From assembly GCF_900113935.1 (NCBI RefSeq), contig NZ_FORF01000001.1, positions 248,001-312,000 on the forward strand: a stretch of 64,000 bases of DNA. Direction: 5' to 3'. Source of the stretch: Aquamicrobium aerolatum DSM 21857 (GTDB lineage Bacteria; Pseudomonadota; Alphaproteobacteria; Rhizobiales; Rhizobiaceae). The notes beneath the pieces are model-generated. The model was not told the origin of the DNA. It made no database searches and was given only the letters and a program-made list of their open reading frames with translations. Positions 38,489-48,019 of this stretch are shown piece by piece. How positions within the stretch are numbered: the first letter of the stretch is position 1; each line of letters begins with the position of its first letter. The position numbers and the translations under genes were made by a program.

Positions 38489-39415
38489 ATGACCACGCGG
38501 CTCTACACCCATCCGATCTATCTTGAGCACCTCACACCGGCGGGCCATCCCGAGCGCCCTGACCGGCTGCGAGCCATCGAGCGCATCCTCGATGAAGAGG
38601 GGTTCGAGGATCTGGACCGCAAGGAAGCGCCGGAAGGGGACGAGGAAACAATCACCTATGCCCATCCGGGCGGTTTCGTCGAGGGCATCAAGGCCCGTAT
38701 CCCTGAAGAGGGCATCGCGCGGATCGATTCCGACACGACGGTCAGTCCGAAAAGCTGGCAGGCGACGCTGACGGCAATCGGTGCGGCCAATGCAGCGGTG
38801 GACGATGTGTTTGCAGGCACGGTGGACAACGTTTTCGTGGCCTCACGTCCCCCCGGACATCACGCCGAAAAAGTCACCGCAATGGGCTTTTGCCTGTTCA
38901 ATCACGCCGCAATCGCTGCGCGTCACGCACAGCGCAAGCATGGCGCTGAACGCGTTGCGATTGTCGATTGGGACGTGCATCACGGCAACGGCACGCAAGA
39001 CATCTTCTGGGATGATCCGTCGGTGATGTATTGCTCGACGCATCAGATGCCGCTTTTTCCTGGTACCGGGGCAAAGACGGAAACCGGAACTGGCAATATC
39101 GTCAACGCCCCGCTCACGGCGGGTGCCGATGGCGACGTGTTTCGCGATGCGTTCCTGAGCCGGGTGTTGCCTGCGCTTGATGATTTCCGCCCTGATCTGG
39201 TGATCATTTCGGCCGGGTTCGACGCTCACCACCGCGATCCCCTCGCGGAAATCAATCTCGTCGAGGAGGATTTCGATTGGGCGACGGCGCAGTTGATGGA
39301 GCGGGCGCATCGCTGGGCCGGAGGACGGTTGGTGAGCATTCTTGAAGGCGGATACGACCTTCATGGGCTGGCTTTTTCGGTAGGCGCGCATGTGCGCCGC
39401 CTGATGAAAGGATAA
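38489..39415 (+). CDS. histone-deacetylase-family hydrolase (acetylpolyamine/acetoin-utilisation type)
   Basis: Zinc-dependent deacetylase of the arginase/HDAC fold, 308 residues. The catalytic pair is in RPPGHHAEK near residue 128, and zinc ligands lie in DWDVHHGNG and SAGFDAHHRDP. Family members act on acetylated polyamines or lysines; there is no histone target in bacteria. The ATG at 38489 (MTTRLYTHPIYLEH) was chosen over a GTG at 38453. The stop is three bases before xseB, and this HDAC-xseB pairing is recurrent in related genomes. Confidence 0.92.
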   Translation: MTTRLYTHPIYLEHLTPAGHPERPDRLRAIERILDEEGFEDLDRKEAPEGDEETITYAHPGGFVEGIKARIPEEGIARIDSDTTVSPKSWQATLTAIGAANAAVDDVFAGTVDNVFVASRPPGHHAEKVTAMGFCLFNHAAIAARHAQRKHGAERVAIVDWDVHHGNGTQDIFWDDPSVMYCSTHQMPLFPGTGAKTETGTGNIVNAPLTAGADGDVFRDAFLSRVLPALDDFRPDLVIISAGFDAHHRDPLAEINLVEEDFDWATAQLMERAHRWAGGRLVSILEGGYDLHGLAFSVGAHVRRLMKG

Positions 39416-39418
39416 TCC

Positions 39419-39676
39419 GTGACCGAGACGACGACGATCAACGACGACATCAAGCTCATGACCTTCGAGCAGGCGCTGGAGGCGTTGGAGCGCATTGTCG
39501 ACGATCTCGAACGTGGCGATGTGCCGCTGGACCAGTCGATCCGGATTTACGAGCGCGGCGAGGCGCTCAAGGCGCATTGCGATCGCTTGCTCAAATCTGC
39601 TGAAGACAAGGTTGAGAAGATCCGTCTTGCACGCGACGGCAAGCCCGTCGGTGTCGAGCCGCTCGACGGCGAGTAG
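39419..39676 (+). CDS. xseB: exodeoxyribonuclease VII small subunit
   Basis: Small subunit of the nuclease that degrades single-stranded DNA, 85 residues, almost wholly helical. The central part [35 protein letters not shown] is the family signature. GTG start. The large subunit XseA is not in this window. In many bacteria ispA follows xseB; here none does and a pirin gene lies next. Confidence 0.93.
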   Translation: MTETTTINDDIKLMTFEQALEALERIVDDLERGDVPLDQSIRIYERGEALKAHCDRLLKSAEDKVEKIRLARDGKPVGVEPLDGE

Positions 39677-39799
39677 CGCGTACGCGCCGGCGTTGCCAGT
39701 GCCACTCTGTTCACCGCAACCCGGACGACAAGCGCTGGCCAACGCTGAGCGCGTGCCATAGTCTCAGACTCCTAGACGACCCAGCCGCAGGAGTGACGA

Positions 39800-40720
39800 A
39801 TGAGCTTCTTTCCCGGAAACGATCCCCAGCCCGGCGATGCTCTGGCATGCGATGCGATCGAGACGCTGGTCATTCCGAATGCGCGCGACATTGGCGGCTT
39901 TGAAGTGCGGCGGGCCTTGCCCACGGCACGTCGGCGCCTTGTCGGGCCGTTCATCTTCTTCGACCGTATGGGGCCAGCAATATTGCGCGGCGACAAGATG
40001 CTGGATGTGCGCCCGCATCCCCATATCGGTCTTTCGACGGTCACATACCTTCTCGACGGCAAGATCCGCCACCGCGATTCGCTCGGCACGGAAATGGTCA
40101 TCGAACCGGGCGACATCAACCTGATGACGGCCGGGCGCGGGATCGTGCACTCGGAACGCTCGCCCGAGGAACTGCGTGGCAGCCCGATGTCGATGTCGGG
40201 CCTCCAGACATGGCTGGCGCTGCCGGACGGCAAGGAAGAGATCGACCCGCTGTTCGAGAACACGTCGGCTGGAAGAATGCCGGTGTTCGATGCGGATGGT
40301 ATTTCCGGGCGTCTGTTGATCGGCTCATTCCATGACTGGAAGTCGCCGGTAAAGACTGCCACCGAGACGCTGTATGCCGATCTGAGGATCGCTCCCGGCG
40401 CAAGTCTGCAGATACCCGCCGACGCGGAAGAGCGGGCGATCTATGTGCTCGACGGCGAAGTCGATATTCGCGGCGACATTTTCCCGTCGGATCGTCTGCT
40501 CGCATTCCGGCCCGGCGATGAAATCGTCGTTTCGAGCGAGCGCGGCGCTCATGTGATGCTCTTTGGCGGGGCATCACTTGGCAGCAAGCGCTACATCTGG
40601 TGGAATTTCGTGTCGTCGTCCAAGGAGCGGATCGAACAAGCCAAGGAAGAGTGGCGTACCGGGCGTTTCGACATCGTGCCCGGCGACGAAGAAGAATTCG
40701 TGCCATTGCCCGAGGGCTGA
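39800..40720 (+). CDS. pirin family protein
   Basis: Bicupin of the pirin superfamily, 306 residues. Metal-ligand histidines are visible in the N-terminal cupin (RPHPHIGLSTVTYLLDGKIRHRDSLG near residue 71) with the GDINLMTAGRGIVHSE segment near residue 106. Some members are quercetin dioxygenases and others are regulators; function here unknown. It sits between xseB and dxs. Confidence 0.9.
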   Translation: MSFFPGNDPQPGDALACDAIETLVIPNARDIGGFEVRRALPTARRRLVGPFIFFDRMGPAILRGDKMLDVRPHPHIGLSTVTYLLDGKIRHRDSLGTEMVIEPGDINLMTAGRGIVHSERSPEELRGSPMSMSGLQTWLALPDGKEEIDPLFENTSAGRMPVFDADGISGRLLIGSFHDWKSPVKTATETLYADLRIAPGASLQIPADAEERAIYVLDGEVDIRGDIFPSDRLLAFRPGDEIVVSSERGAHVMLFGGASLGSKRYIWWNFVSSSKERIEQAKEEWRTGRFDIVPGDEEEFVPLPEG

Positions 40721-40802
40721 CGGTCGAGATTGGCTTGTACGTTTACTTTCCGCAGTCAAAGTCCTATCTGCCCTATAACGTAATCAAACAGATGGCGAGT
40801 TC

Positions 40803-42716
40803 GTGACGTCAGCTCCCAACACTCCTCTTCTGGACAAGGTCCGGATCCCCGCCGACCTCAGGGCTTTGCCTGCGAGTGATCTGCCGCAAGTGGCATCGGA
40901 ATTGCGCACCGAATTGATCGATGCGGTTTCGCAGACCGGAGGCCATCTCGGCGCTGGACTTGGCGTGGTTGAATTGACCGTGGCGCTGCACTATGTCTTC
41001 GACACTCCGGCAGACCGGATCATCTGGGACGTGGGGCATCAGGCCTATCCGCACAAGATCCTGACCGGGCGGCGCGATCGCATTCGTACGCTGCGCCAGG
41101 AAGGCGGTTTGTCCGGTTTCACCAAACGTTCGGAAAGCGAGTACGATCCGTTTGGCGCGGCCCATTCCTCGACGTCGATTTCGGCTGGTCTCGGCATGGC
41201 CGTCGCGCGCGACCTGAAGGGTGGCAAGAACAATGTCATCGCGGTGATTGGCGACGGCGCCATGTCTGCTGGCATGGCCTACGAGGCGCTCAACAATGCC
41301 GGTGCGCTCGATGCGCGCCTGATCGTCATTCTCAACGACAACGACATGTCGATTTCGCCGCCTTCAGGCGCGATGAGCAGTTATCTTTCGCGTCTCGCAT
41401 CCGGCGCAACCTATGCCGGCATAAGAGATTTCGGCAAAAAGATGACCGCCTATCTTGGCAAGCGGGTCGACCGCGCTGTCACGCGTGCCGTTGAGCATGC
41501 GCGTGGCTACGTCACGGGTGGCACCCTGTTCGAGGAGCTTGGCTTCTTCCATATTGGTCCGGTCGATGGTCACAATCTCGACAATCTGGTGACGGTCCTG
41601 CGCAATGTGCGCGACAACGGCACCGGCCCGGTGCTGATCCATGTCGTGACGCAGAAGGGCAAGGGCTACGCCCCCGCAGAAGCTGCCGCCGACAAATATC
41701 ATGGCGTCAACAAGTTCGATGTCATCAGCGGCACTCAGGCGAAGGCTCCGGCCAATGCGCCAAGCTATACGAAAGTGTTCGCCGAAAGCCTGATGCAGGA
41801 AGCGAAGCTCGACGACCGCATCGTGGCGGTCACAGCCGCGATGCCGTCGGGCACCGGACTTGACCTTTTTGGCGAAGCCTTCCCCAAGCGCACCTTCGAC
41901 GTCGGCATTGCTGAACAGCACGCGGTCACCTTTGCCGCGGGCCTTGCAACCGAGGGCTACAAGCCTTTCGTGGCAATCTATTCGACATTCCTGCAGCGCG
42001 CCTATGATCAGGTCGTGCATGATGTTGCTATTCAGAAACTGCCCGTGCGTTTCCCGATCGACCGGGCGGGCTATGTCGGGGCTGACGGCGCGACACATTG
42101 CGGCGCGTTCGACATTTCCTATCTGGGGTCGCTGCCCGACTTTGTGGTGATGGCTGCGGCGGACGAGGCGGAACTGAAGCACATGGTGCGCACGGCTGCC
42201 GACTTTGACGAAGGCCCGATTGCGTTCCGCTATCCGCGTGGCAACGGCGTCGGCGTCGATATGCCGGAGCGTGGTCAGCCGCTGGAGATCGGCAAGGGGC
42301 GCATTATACGCCAGGGCACGAAGGTCGCTTTGCTGTCACTCGGCACGCGTCTGGCCGATTGCCTGCTTGCCGCAGAGGAGCTTGATGCTGCCGGGTTGTC
42401 GACAACCGTGGCCGATGCACGCTTTGCCAAGCCGCTTGACGCTGATCTTGTACGCCGTCTGGCGCGCGAGCACGAGGTGCTGGTGACGGTCGAGGAAGGC
42501 TCGATCGGTGGGTTTGCAACGCATGTGCTGCACCAATTGGCGCATGAGGGTTTGCTCGACAATGGGTTGAAGGTGCGCCCTCTGGTGTTGCCGGACGAGT
42601 TTACCGATCATGCCAAGCCGGAAAAGATGTACGCCGATGCGGGGCTCGATGCGGCTGGTATCGTGCGCACCGTCTTTGCTGCGCTTGGACGCAACGTCTC
42701 TGCCGCGACGGCGTGA
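40803..42716 (+). CDS. dxs: 1-deoxy-D-xylulose-5-phosphate synthase
   Basis: First enzyme of the MEP pathway, joining pyruvate and glyceraldehyde phosphate with thiamine diphosphate, 637 residues. The TPP-binding motif runs from [18 protein letters not shown] to NDNDMSI near residues 149-183. The catalytic Glu and His region is in [15 protein letters not shown] near 369. A C-terminal transketolase domain ends with the EEGSIGGFA and DxF-type segments. GTG start at 40803 giving [20 protein letters not shown], a normal N-terminus. It complements ispE and ispH. Confidence 0.97.
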   Translation: MTSAPNTPLLDKVRIPADLRALPASDLPQVASELRTELIDAVSQTGGHLGAGLGVVELTVALHYVFDTPADRIIWDVGHQAYPHKILTGRRDRIRTLRQEGGLSGFTKRSESEYDPFGAAHSSTSISAGLGMAVARDLKGGKNNVIAVIGDGAMSAGMAYEALNNAGALDARLIVILNDNDMSISPPSGAMSSYLSRLASGATYAGIRDFGKKMTAYLGKRVDRAVTRAVEHARGYVTGGTLFEELGFFHIGPVDGHNLDNLVTVLRNVRDNGTGPVLIHVVTQKGKGYAPAEAAADKYHGVNKFDVISGTQAKAPANAPSYTKVFAESLMQEAKLDDRIVAVTAAMPSGTGLDLFGEAFPKRTFDVGIAEQHAVTFAAGLATEGYKPFVAIYSTFLQRAYDQVVHDVAIQKLPVRFPIDRAGYVGADGATHCGAFDISYLGSLPDFVVMAAADEAELKHMVRTAADFDEGPIAFRYPRGNGVGVDMPERGQPLEIGKGRIIRQGTKVALLSLGTRLADCLLAAEELDAAGLSTTVADARFAKPLDADLVRRLAREHEVLVTVEEGSIGGFATHVLHQLAHEGLLDNGLKVRPLVLPDEFTDHAKPEKMYADAGLDAAGIVRTVFAALGRNVSAATA

Positions 42717-42805
42717 CGGTCACCATTTCCTAACCCTCTCCCTTGGCGCTTCATTAGCTTCCGCTTGTTAAACCCCGGCATGTGGTTGGCGTGTAGGGGC
42801 AAGGG

Positions 42806-43090
42806 ATGCTGGCGTTGGCGGTGATAGTGATGGCAGGGACGACAGGCGCGGTGGATCTGCCGGCTGTCCAGCACGATCAGCGCGTCGAACAGGCCGCTGC
42901 AGCGATCGTTGCCCGACGCATGGGAGACCTGCGTGGTGGTCTTGACCTCGGCTTTCGTGCCGAAGCGTCACAGCCTGCCCGTGCCGCCAGACATTCCCAG
43001 CGGATCAAACGTCAACCGAGGGCAGGGGTGTGGCGGGATGGTCTTGCTGTCGCAATAGAGAAGAAAACGACGGTTTCTCCGAACCTGTGA
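42806..43090 (+). CDS. small hypothetical protein between dxs and tlyA
   Basis: A possible 94-residue protein. It has a short hydrophobic N-terminus (MLALAVIVMAGTTGA), like a short signal peptide, then a basic alanine-rich part with IVARRMGDLRGGLDLG. AGGGG lies six to seven bases before the ATG. No family is recognised. Adjacent sequence on either side (42717-42805 and 43091-43137) holds no other signal I can name. The reading frame could be incidental in G+C-rich DNA. Confidence 0.45.
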   Translation: MLALAVIVMAGTTGAVDLPAVQHDQRVEQAAAAIVARRMGDLRGGLDLGFRAEASQPARAARHSQRIKRQPRAGVWRDGLAVAIEKKTTVSPNL

Positions 43091-43137
43091 CGTCGGCTGC
43101 TCTTGCGTTGCCGGTGGACATGGCACAATGAGTGCGG

Positions 43138-43899
43138 ATGAATTCCTCGGTCCCGGCCCCCAAGACGCGTCTTGACGAATTGCTCGTCCAACGTGGTCTG
43201 TTTGCCAGTCGCTCGCGTGCGCGTGATGCGATCGCGCGTGGTGCGGTGCTGGTGGCGGGCACAGTCACGACGAAGCCGGGACACACTGTGCGCGCCGATA
43301 CTGAGATCGCGGTGGACGATCCTGCCCAGAAATATGTTTCGCGGGCGGCTTTGAAGCTCATCGCGGGGCTGGACGCATTCGCACTCGATCCTTCCGGCAA
43401 GCTGGCGCTGGACATCGGCGCTTCGACCGGCGGGTTTACACAGGTACTGCTGGAGCGTGGCGCGAGCCAGGTTTTCGCTATTGATGTCGGACATGGCCAG
43501 CTGGATGAGCGCCTGGCCTCCGACCTGCGCGTCAATTCGCTCGAAAAGACCAATGCGCGTGACCTGACTCTGGAACACCTCAGGGGGCACCGCCCCGGCT
43601 TTGTGGTTTCCGACGTAAGCTTCATCTCGCTGAAGCTGGCGCTGCCCCCGGCGCTTGGTCTGGCTGACGACGGTGCGCATTGTGTGCTGCTGGTCAAACC
43701 CCAGTTTGAGGCAGGGCGCGAAGCAATCGGCAAGGGCGGCCTGTTGCGCAGACCTGAGGACGGCCCGCGCATTGCCGCCGAGCTGCAGGACTGGCTGGCG
43801 GATCAGCCTGGCTGGCGCTCTCTGGGTGTCGTGCCGTCGCCTATCGAAGGCGGCGACGGCAACAAGGAATTTCTACTCGCAGGTGTGAAAGATAGATGA
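43138..43899 (+). CDS. tlyA: TlyA-family rRNA 2'-O-methyltransferase/hemolysin-like protein
   Basis: SAM-dependent methyltransferase, 253 residues, of the TlyA family that 2'-O-methylates rRNA cytidines. The N-terminal S4 RNA-binding domain covers about residues 8-70 (RLDELLVQRGLFASRSRARD). The Rossmann domain has DIGASTGGFTQVLLERGAS at about residue 85 and a late GKGG segment. Start by ATG at 43138 or a GTG six bases earlier; neither has a clear Shine-Dalgarno. The stop overlaps the start of the next methyltransferase gene (ATGA), coupling them. Confidence 0.9.
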   Translation: MNSSVPAPKTRLDELLVQRGLFASRSRARDAIARGAVLVAGTVTTKPGHTVRADTEIAVDDPAQKYVSRAALKLIAGLDAFALDPSGKLALDIGASTGGFTQVLLERGASQVFAIDVGHGQLDERLASDLRVNSLEKTNARDLTLEHLRGHRPGFVVSDVSFISLKLALPPALGLADDGAHCVLLVKPQFEAGREAIGKGGLLRRPEDGPRIAAELQDWLADQPGWRSLGVVPSPIEGGDGNKEFLLAGVKDR

Positions 43900-45158
43900 G
43901 TACCGTTCTGACGATATCGAGGCTGGGCGCGCAGGGTGACGGCGTCGCTGATACGCCGAAAGGACCGGTATTCGTGCCGTTTGCATTGCCAGGCGAGCGG
44001 GTCAATGTTGCTGCTGACGACAAGAAGGCCGATCTGGTTGCGGTGCTGGAAGCCTCGCCGCAGCGCATTGCGCCTGTGTGCAAGCATTTTGGCGATTGCG
44101 GCGGCTGCGCGATGCAGCATTTGGACCCGGACGCCTACCGCGCGTGGAAGCGTGACAAGTTGGTCGATGCGCTGAAAGCGAAGGGGATCGACACGCCGGT
44201 GGACCCGCTGGTGTCGGTCGAGCCGCAATCGCGCCGCCGCGCCGCGCTCACGGCGCGCAAGACCGAAGCCGGTGTTCTTTTGGGCTTCAACGCGGCGCTG
44301 ACACATCGCATCGTCGACATGGAAGAGTGCCACGTCCTGCTGCCGTCGATCGTTGAGAAGCTCGACGTGCTGCGGGCGCTGGCAATGCTGGTCGGACGGA
44401 CGCCAAAACCGTTCCGGTTAGGGGTGACGCAAACCGCGTCCGGCCTCGATGTGGCGTTTGAAGATTCTGGTAGCCTTGAAGGCAAGCCGCGTCAGGCTGC
44501 TGTCGACTTCGCCACGCGCAACGGTTTTGCGCGCGTGTCGGTCGATGGCGAAATACTTGTCGAGCCGAAAAAGCCTGTGGTGATGGTGGATGACATCGCC
44601 GTGCCGACACCACCGGGCGCATTCCTGCAGGCAGTGGAAGCTGCGGAAGCGGTCATGGCTGATCTGGTGTCTGCGCATCTGAAGAAAGCCAAGCGCGTTG
44701 CAGACTTGTTCTCTGGTGTCGGGACTTTCGCATTGCGGCTGGCGCGCAATAGCGAGGTGCATGCGGTGGAAGGCGATGCGCCCGCGCTGGCGAGTCTTGA
44801 CCGCGCGTTTCGTGCAACCGCCGGAACCTTGAAGCGCGTGACGGTCGAAAAGCGCGATCTGTTCGTGCGCCCGATGACCTACAAGGAATTTGACGCGGCC
44901 TTTGCCGGCACCGCCTTCGACGGCGTCGCGTTCGATCCACCGCGCGCGGGTGCGGAAGATCAGGCCAAGCAACTGGCGCGCAGCCAGGTGCGGCTCATCG
45001 CGGCTGTCTCGTGCAACCCTGTGACCCTCGCGCGTGACCTGCGCATCCTTGTCGATGGCGGCTATGTGCTGAAGCGCGTCGTGCCGATCGACCAGTTCCT
45101 CTGGTCGCCGCATCTTGAAGCGGTCGCTTTGCTGGAAAAGCCGCGTCGGCGAAAATAG
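43896..45158 (+). CDS. RNA 5-methyluridine methyltransferase, RlmD/TrmA type
   Basis: SAM-dependent RNA methyltransferase, 420 residues. The iron-sulfur cluster cysteines are in CKHFGDCGGCAMQH near residues 62-75. The SAM loop is DLFSGVGTFALRLA near 270. FDPPRAG and the catalytic nucleophile in VSCNPVTLARD near 370 complete the set. It begins with ATGA overlap to tlyA. A cluster-bearing COG2265 enzyme; whether it modifies 23S U747, U1939 or tRNA cannot be decided. Confidence 0.9.
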   Translation: MSTVLTISRLGAQGDGVADTPKGPVFVPFALPGERVNVAADDKKADLVAVLEASPQRIAPVCKHFGDCGGCAMQHLDPDAYRAWKRDKLVDALKAKGIDTPVDPLVSVEPQSRRRAALTARKTEAGVLLGFNAALTHRIVDMEECHVLLPSIVEKLDVLRALAMLVGRTPKPFRLGVTQTASGLDVAFEDSGSLEGKPRQAAVDFATRNGFARVSVDGEILVEPKKPVVMVDDIAVPTPPGAFLQAVEAAEAVMADLVSAHLKKAKRVADLFSGVGTFALRLARNSEVHAVEGDAPALASLDRAFRATAGTLKRVTVEKRDLFVRPMTYKEFDAAFAGTAFDGVAFDPPRAGAEDQAKQLARSQVRLIAAVSCNPVTLARDLRILVDGGYVLKRVVPIDQFLWSPHLEAVALLEKPRRRK

Positions 45159-45860
45159 CTACGCCAGCAGGCTGTCGACGAAGGCGGGAACGATTTCGGT
45201 GGCAGGCCCGGCAATCTGTTCCGCGAACGCGCTTGTATAGCCTGTCGGCTCCAGATTGAGTTCGACAGTTCGTGCCCCTGCCATCTGCGCTTCGTTGACG
45301 AAGTCTGCGGCCGGATAGACGTTGCCGGAGGTGCCAATGGCGATGAACAGGTCGGCCCGTGCCAGCGCGCGATAGATCGTGTCCATCTGATAAGGCATTT
45401 CGCCGAACCAAACGATATCGGGCCGGATACGCCCAACGGTCTGGCATGAAGAGCATTGCGAGTTGATCGTCATGTCCGCGTGCCAGACGGTGCGCATGCC
45501 GCACGCCCCGCACAAAGCAGAATTCAGTTCCCCATGCATATGGAGGAGTTTGCGCGATCCCGCAGCTTCGTGAAGATTGTCAACGTTCTGCGTTACCAGC
45601 AAAAACTCGCCTTCAAACGACTTCTCCAGACGGACCAAAGCTTCATGTGCCGCATTGGGCCGCACATCGGCCAGCGCGCGGCGACGCTTGTTGTAGAAAT
45701 TGAGCACTCGGGCAGGGTGGTGTGCGTAACCTTCCGGTGTCGCGTAGTCGCGCCAATCGTGCTTTGCCCAGATGCCGTTGCGGTCGCGGAAGCTGGCGAC
45801 GCCTGATTCAACCGAAATGCCGGCACCGGTGAGAATGACAATGGAAGTGGGACGAGGCAT
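45159..45860 (-). CDS. cobB: NAD-dependent protein deacylase (sirtuin, CobB type)
   Basis: Removes acetyl or succinyl groups from lysines with NAD+, 233 residues. LTGAGISVESGVASFRD near residue 8 begins the Rossmann domain. TQNVDNLHEAAGS and the catalytic His in MHGEL follow. The zinc cysteines are CGACG and CSSC. A Tyr-x-x-Arg pair in FYNKRRR (about 62-67) is the class III desuccinylase signature. The CDS is set to ATG 45860; the frame continues to 45911 with no support. Its stop is the first base after the RNA methyltransferase gene. Confidence 0.93.
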   Translation of the reverse strand: MPRPTSIVILTGAGISVESGVASFRDRNGIWAKHDWRDYATPEGYAHHPARVLNFYNKRRRALADVRPNAAHEALVRLEKSFEGEFLLVTQNVDNLHEAAGSRKLLHMHGELNSALCGACGMRTVWHADMTINSQCSSCQTVGRIRPDIVWFGEMPYQMDTIYRALARADLFIAIGTSGNVYPAADFVNEAQMAGARTVELNLEPTGYTSAFAEQIAGPATEIVPAFVDSLLA

Positions 45861-45944
45861 GAAGCGATTGGCGGCAGGTGAAGACGGACATTGAACGCGA
45901 GATTTCATCATAGACTATCGGCGGTTGCATTTCACAGTCTTGAT

Positions 45945-45972
45945 TTGACGCAAGGGCGTTGCGCTCTACCTT
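45945..45972 (+). promoter_or_regulatory. possible sigma70-type promoter of the VOC protein gene
   Basis: TTGACG at 45945-45950 and TACCTT at 45967-45972 are 16 bases apart. The predicted start is at about 45979, just before the AGGAGG Shine-Dalgarno at 45982, so a very short leader. Confidence 0.35.
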
Positions 45973-45997
45973 CTCAGATCCGAGGAGGAAAATCCCG

Positions 45998-46426
45998 ATG
46001 GAGACCCATGAACTGCATCGAGGAAGGCTGATCGATCATATCCAGCTTGTCGTGCGTGATGTCGATGCGAGTCGGCGTTTTTATGAAGCGATCCTTGCGG
46101 TGCTCGGCATACCGCTGGGTGGCGTCGAACGCGACTATTTCTGGGCGGATGAATTGTTCGTTTCCAGTGTCGACAGCGAGGCAGCCCAAGGGTTGATGAC
46201 CGGGCGCCATCACCTTGCGTTTCAGGCGCGCGATGAGACGATGGTACGTGCGTTCCATGCTGCCGGACTGGATGCCGGGGCAATTGACAACGGCCTGCCC
46301 GGACCGCGCCTCTACCACCCCGGATATTACGCCGCTTTCCTGCTCGATCCTGACGGAAACAACATCGAAGCCGTGTACCACGGGGAAGCTAGTCGCAGCA
46401 CTCCATCGGTGAAAATCACCTTCTGA
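45998..46426 (+). CDS. VOC (glyoxalase/dioxygenase) family protein
   Basis: Vicinal-oxygen-chelate fold protein, 142 residues. Start METHELHRGRL and then LIDHIQLVVRDVDASRRFYEAIL, the first half, and GLPGPRLYHPGYYAAFLLDPDGNNIEAVYH, the second half, are typical. Possible metal ligands are His15 in the first strand, His65 and Glu near 127. Function not set; often annotated as glyoxalase or bleomycin-resistance-like without proof. The ATG has AGGAGG upstream. Convergent with tldD. Confidence 0.85.
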   Translation: METHELHRGRLIDHIQLVVRDVDASRRFYEAILAVLGIPLGGVERDYFWADELFVSSVDSEAAQGLMTGRHHLAFQARDETMVRAFHAAGLDAGAIDNGLPGPRLYHPGYYAAFLLDPDGNNIEAVYHGEASRSTPSVKITF

Positions 46427-46439
46427 GCGCTGCCAAGGA

Positions 46440-47885
46440 TCAGTTCTGTGTGCCGCCGACCGTCATCGCATTCATGCGTAGATGCGGCTGGCCGACACCG
46501 ACGGGAACGCCCTGACCGGCCTTGCCGCACATGCCGATGCCATTGTCGAGCTTCATGTCGTTGCCGATCATGGTGACCCTGTGCATCGCATCGGGTCCGT
46601 TGCCGATAAGCATCGCGCCCTTGATCGGATAGGTGACCTTGCCGTTCTCGATCATGTAGGCTTCGGTGCAGCCGAAGACGAATTTGCCGCTGGTAATATC
46701 GACCTGTCCGCCGCCGAAGGATACCGCGTAGATGCCGTTCTTCACCGAGGAGATGATCTCGTCCGGCGAATAGGCCCCGTTCGTCATATAGGTGTTGGTC
46801 ATGCGCGGCATTGGCGAGTGGGCATAGGATTCGCGCCGTCCGTTGCCGGTAGGCTCCATGCCCATCAGTCGCGCATTCTGCCGATCCTGCATGTAGTTGA
46901 CCAGGATGCCATCATCGATCAGCACAGTGCGGTTGGTCGCTGTGCCCTCGTCGTCGACGGTGAGCGAGCCACGACGCTCGGCAATGGTGCCGTCATCGAC
47001 CACAGTGACACCCTTGGCGGCGACCTGCTGGCCGATCATGCCGGAGAAGGCGGAGGTGTTCTTGCGGTTGAAGTCGCCCTCGAGCCCGTGCCCGACCGCT
47101 TCGTGCAGCATGACTCCGGGCCAGCCGGAGGAAAGGACAATATCGAAAGTGCCGGCGGGGGCAGGGGCAGCCTCGAGATTGACGAGCGCCTGACGAAGAG
47201 CTTCTTCGGAAGCTTCCTTCCATGCTGCTTCGGCCAGAAACTCTCCGAAAGACCTACGCCCACCAGCGCCGTACGAACCGCTCTCCTGCCGGTCGCCATC
47301 ACCAACGACGACCGACACGTTGAAGCGAACGAGCGGGCGTATGTCGCGCACGACCTGACCGTCGGCGCGCAGGATTTCGACCTGTTGCCAAGAAGCTGCT
47401 AGCGACGCGGTGACCTGGCGCACACGCGGATCACGTGAGCGCAACCATGCGTCGATCTCCTGCAGCAGGTTTGCCTTGGCATCGAATGCGGGCTCGGTGA
47501 TGGGATTGTCTTCGCCATAAAGCTTGCGGTTTGTGCCTGCGGGAGCGGCCGCCAAGACGCCCGAATGCCCGGACTTGACCGATGAGACTGCATCTGCCGC
47601 CCGCAAAAGAGCCGCTTCGGTCAGTTCGCCTGCGTGAGCATAGCCAACAGCCTCACCCGCAACGGCGCGCAGACCAAAGCCCCGGTCGGTGTTGAAGTTG
47701 GCGGTCTTGAGACGGCCATTGTCAAACACCAGTGCCTCACCTTCCCGATATTCGAGAAACAATTCTCCGTCGTCGGCCCCGTTGATCGTGCTTGCCACGA
47801 TCTCGCGTAGACGGCTTTCGGAAACGTCGAACTGTTCAAGAAGTCTGGTCGTCATCATCGGGGCTCCGAATTCGGGATTTGCCAT
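46440..47885 (-). CDS. tldD: metalloprotease TldD
   Basis: Zinc metalloprotease component of the TldD/TldE complex, 481 residues, involved in processing small peptides and modified peptides. The zinc motif HEAVGHGLEGDF is at about residues 262-273, with a following Cys at about 400 in GGQVDITSGKFVFGCTEAY. The partner TldE (PmbA) is not encoded in the window. MANPEFGAPMMTTRLLEQF: start at 47885, or at one of two later Met codons near 47858. Convergent with the VOC gene. Confidence 0.94.
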   Translation of the reverse strand: MANPEFGAPMMTTRLLEQFDVSESRLREIVASTINGADDGELFLEYREGEALVFDNGRLKTANFNTDRGFGLRAVAGEAVGYAHAGELTEAALLRAADAVSSVKSGHSGVLAAAPAGTNRKLYGEDNPITEPAFDAKANLLQEIDAWLRSRDPRVRQVTASLAASWQQVEILRADGQVVRDIRPLVRFNVSVVVGDGDRQESGSYGAGGRRSFGEFLAEAAWKEASEEALRQALVNLEAAPAPAGTFDIVLSSGWPGVMLHEAVGHGLEGDFNRKNTSAFSGMIGQQVAAKGVTVVDDGTIAERRGSLTVDDEGTATNRTVLIDDGILVNYMQDRQNARLMGMEPTGNGRRESYAHSPMPRMTNTYMTNGAYSPDEIISSVKNGIYAVSFGGGQVDITSGKFVFGCTEAYMIENGKVTYPIKGAMLIGNGPDAMHRVTMIGNDMKLDNGIGMCGKAGQGVPVGVGQPHLRMNAMTVGGTQN

Positions 47886-47961
47886 GACGCGTATATAGTT
47901 GCGGTCCTCACCACTTGCACGACGTCAGTCGGCCGTTGGTTCGGCGCTTGCAACACATGGT

Positions 47962-47994
47962 TGCGCGACGTGTTTCGTGGACGCGCGTCGCGCA
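47962..47994. repeat. inverted repeat between ialB and tldD
   Basis: TGCGCGACG at 47962-47970 is the exact inverse of CGTCGCGCA at 47986-47994 around a 15-base loop. There is no T run on either side, so it may be an operator or a mRNA stability element rather than a terminator. Confidence 0.35.
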
Positions 47995-48019
47995 GGGTAG
48001 GCTATCGGCTGGATTGTCT

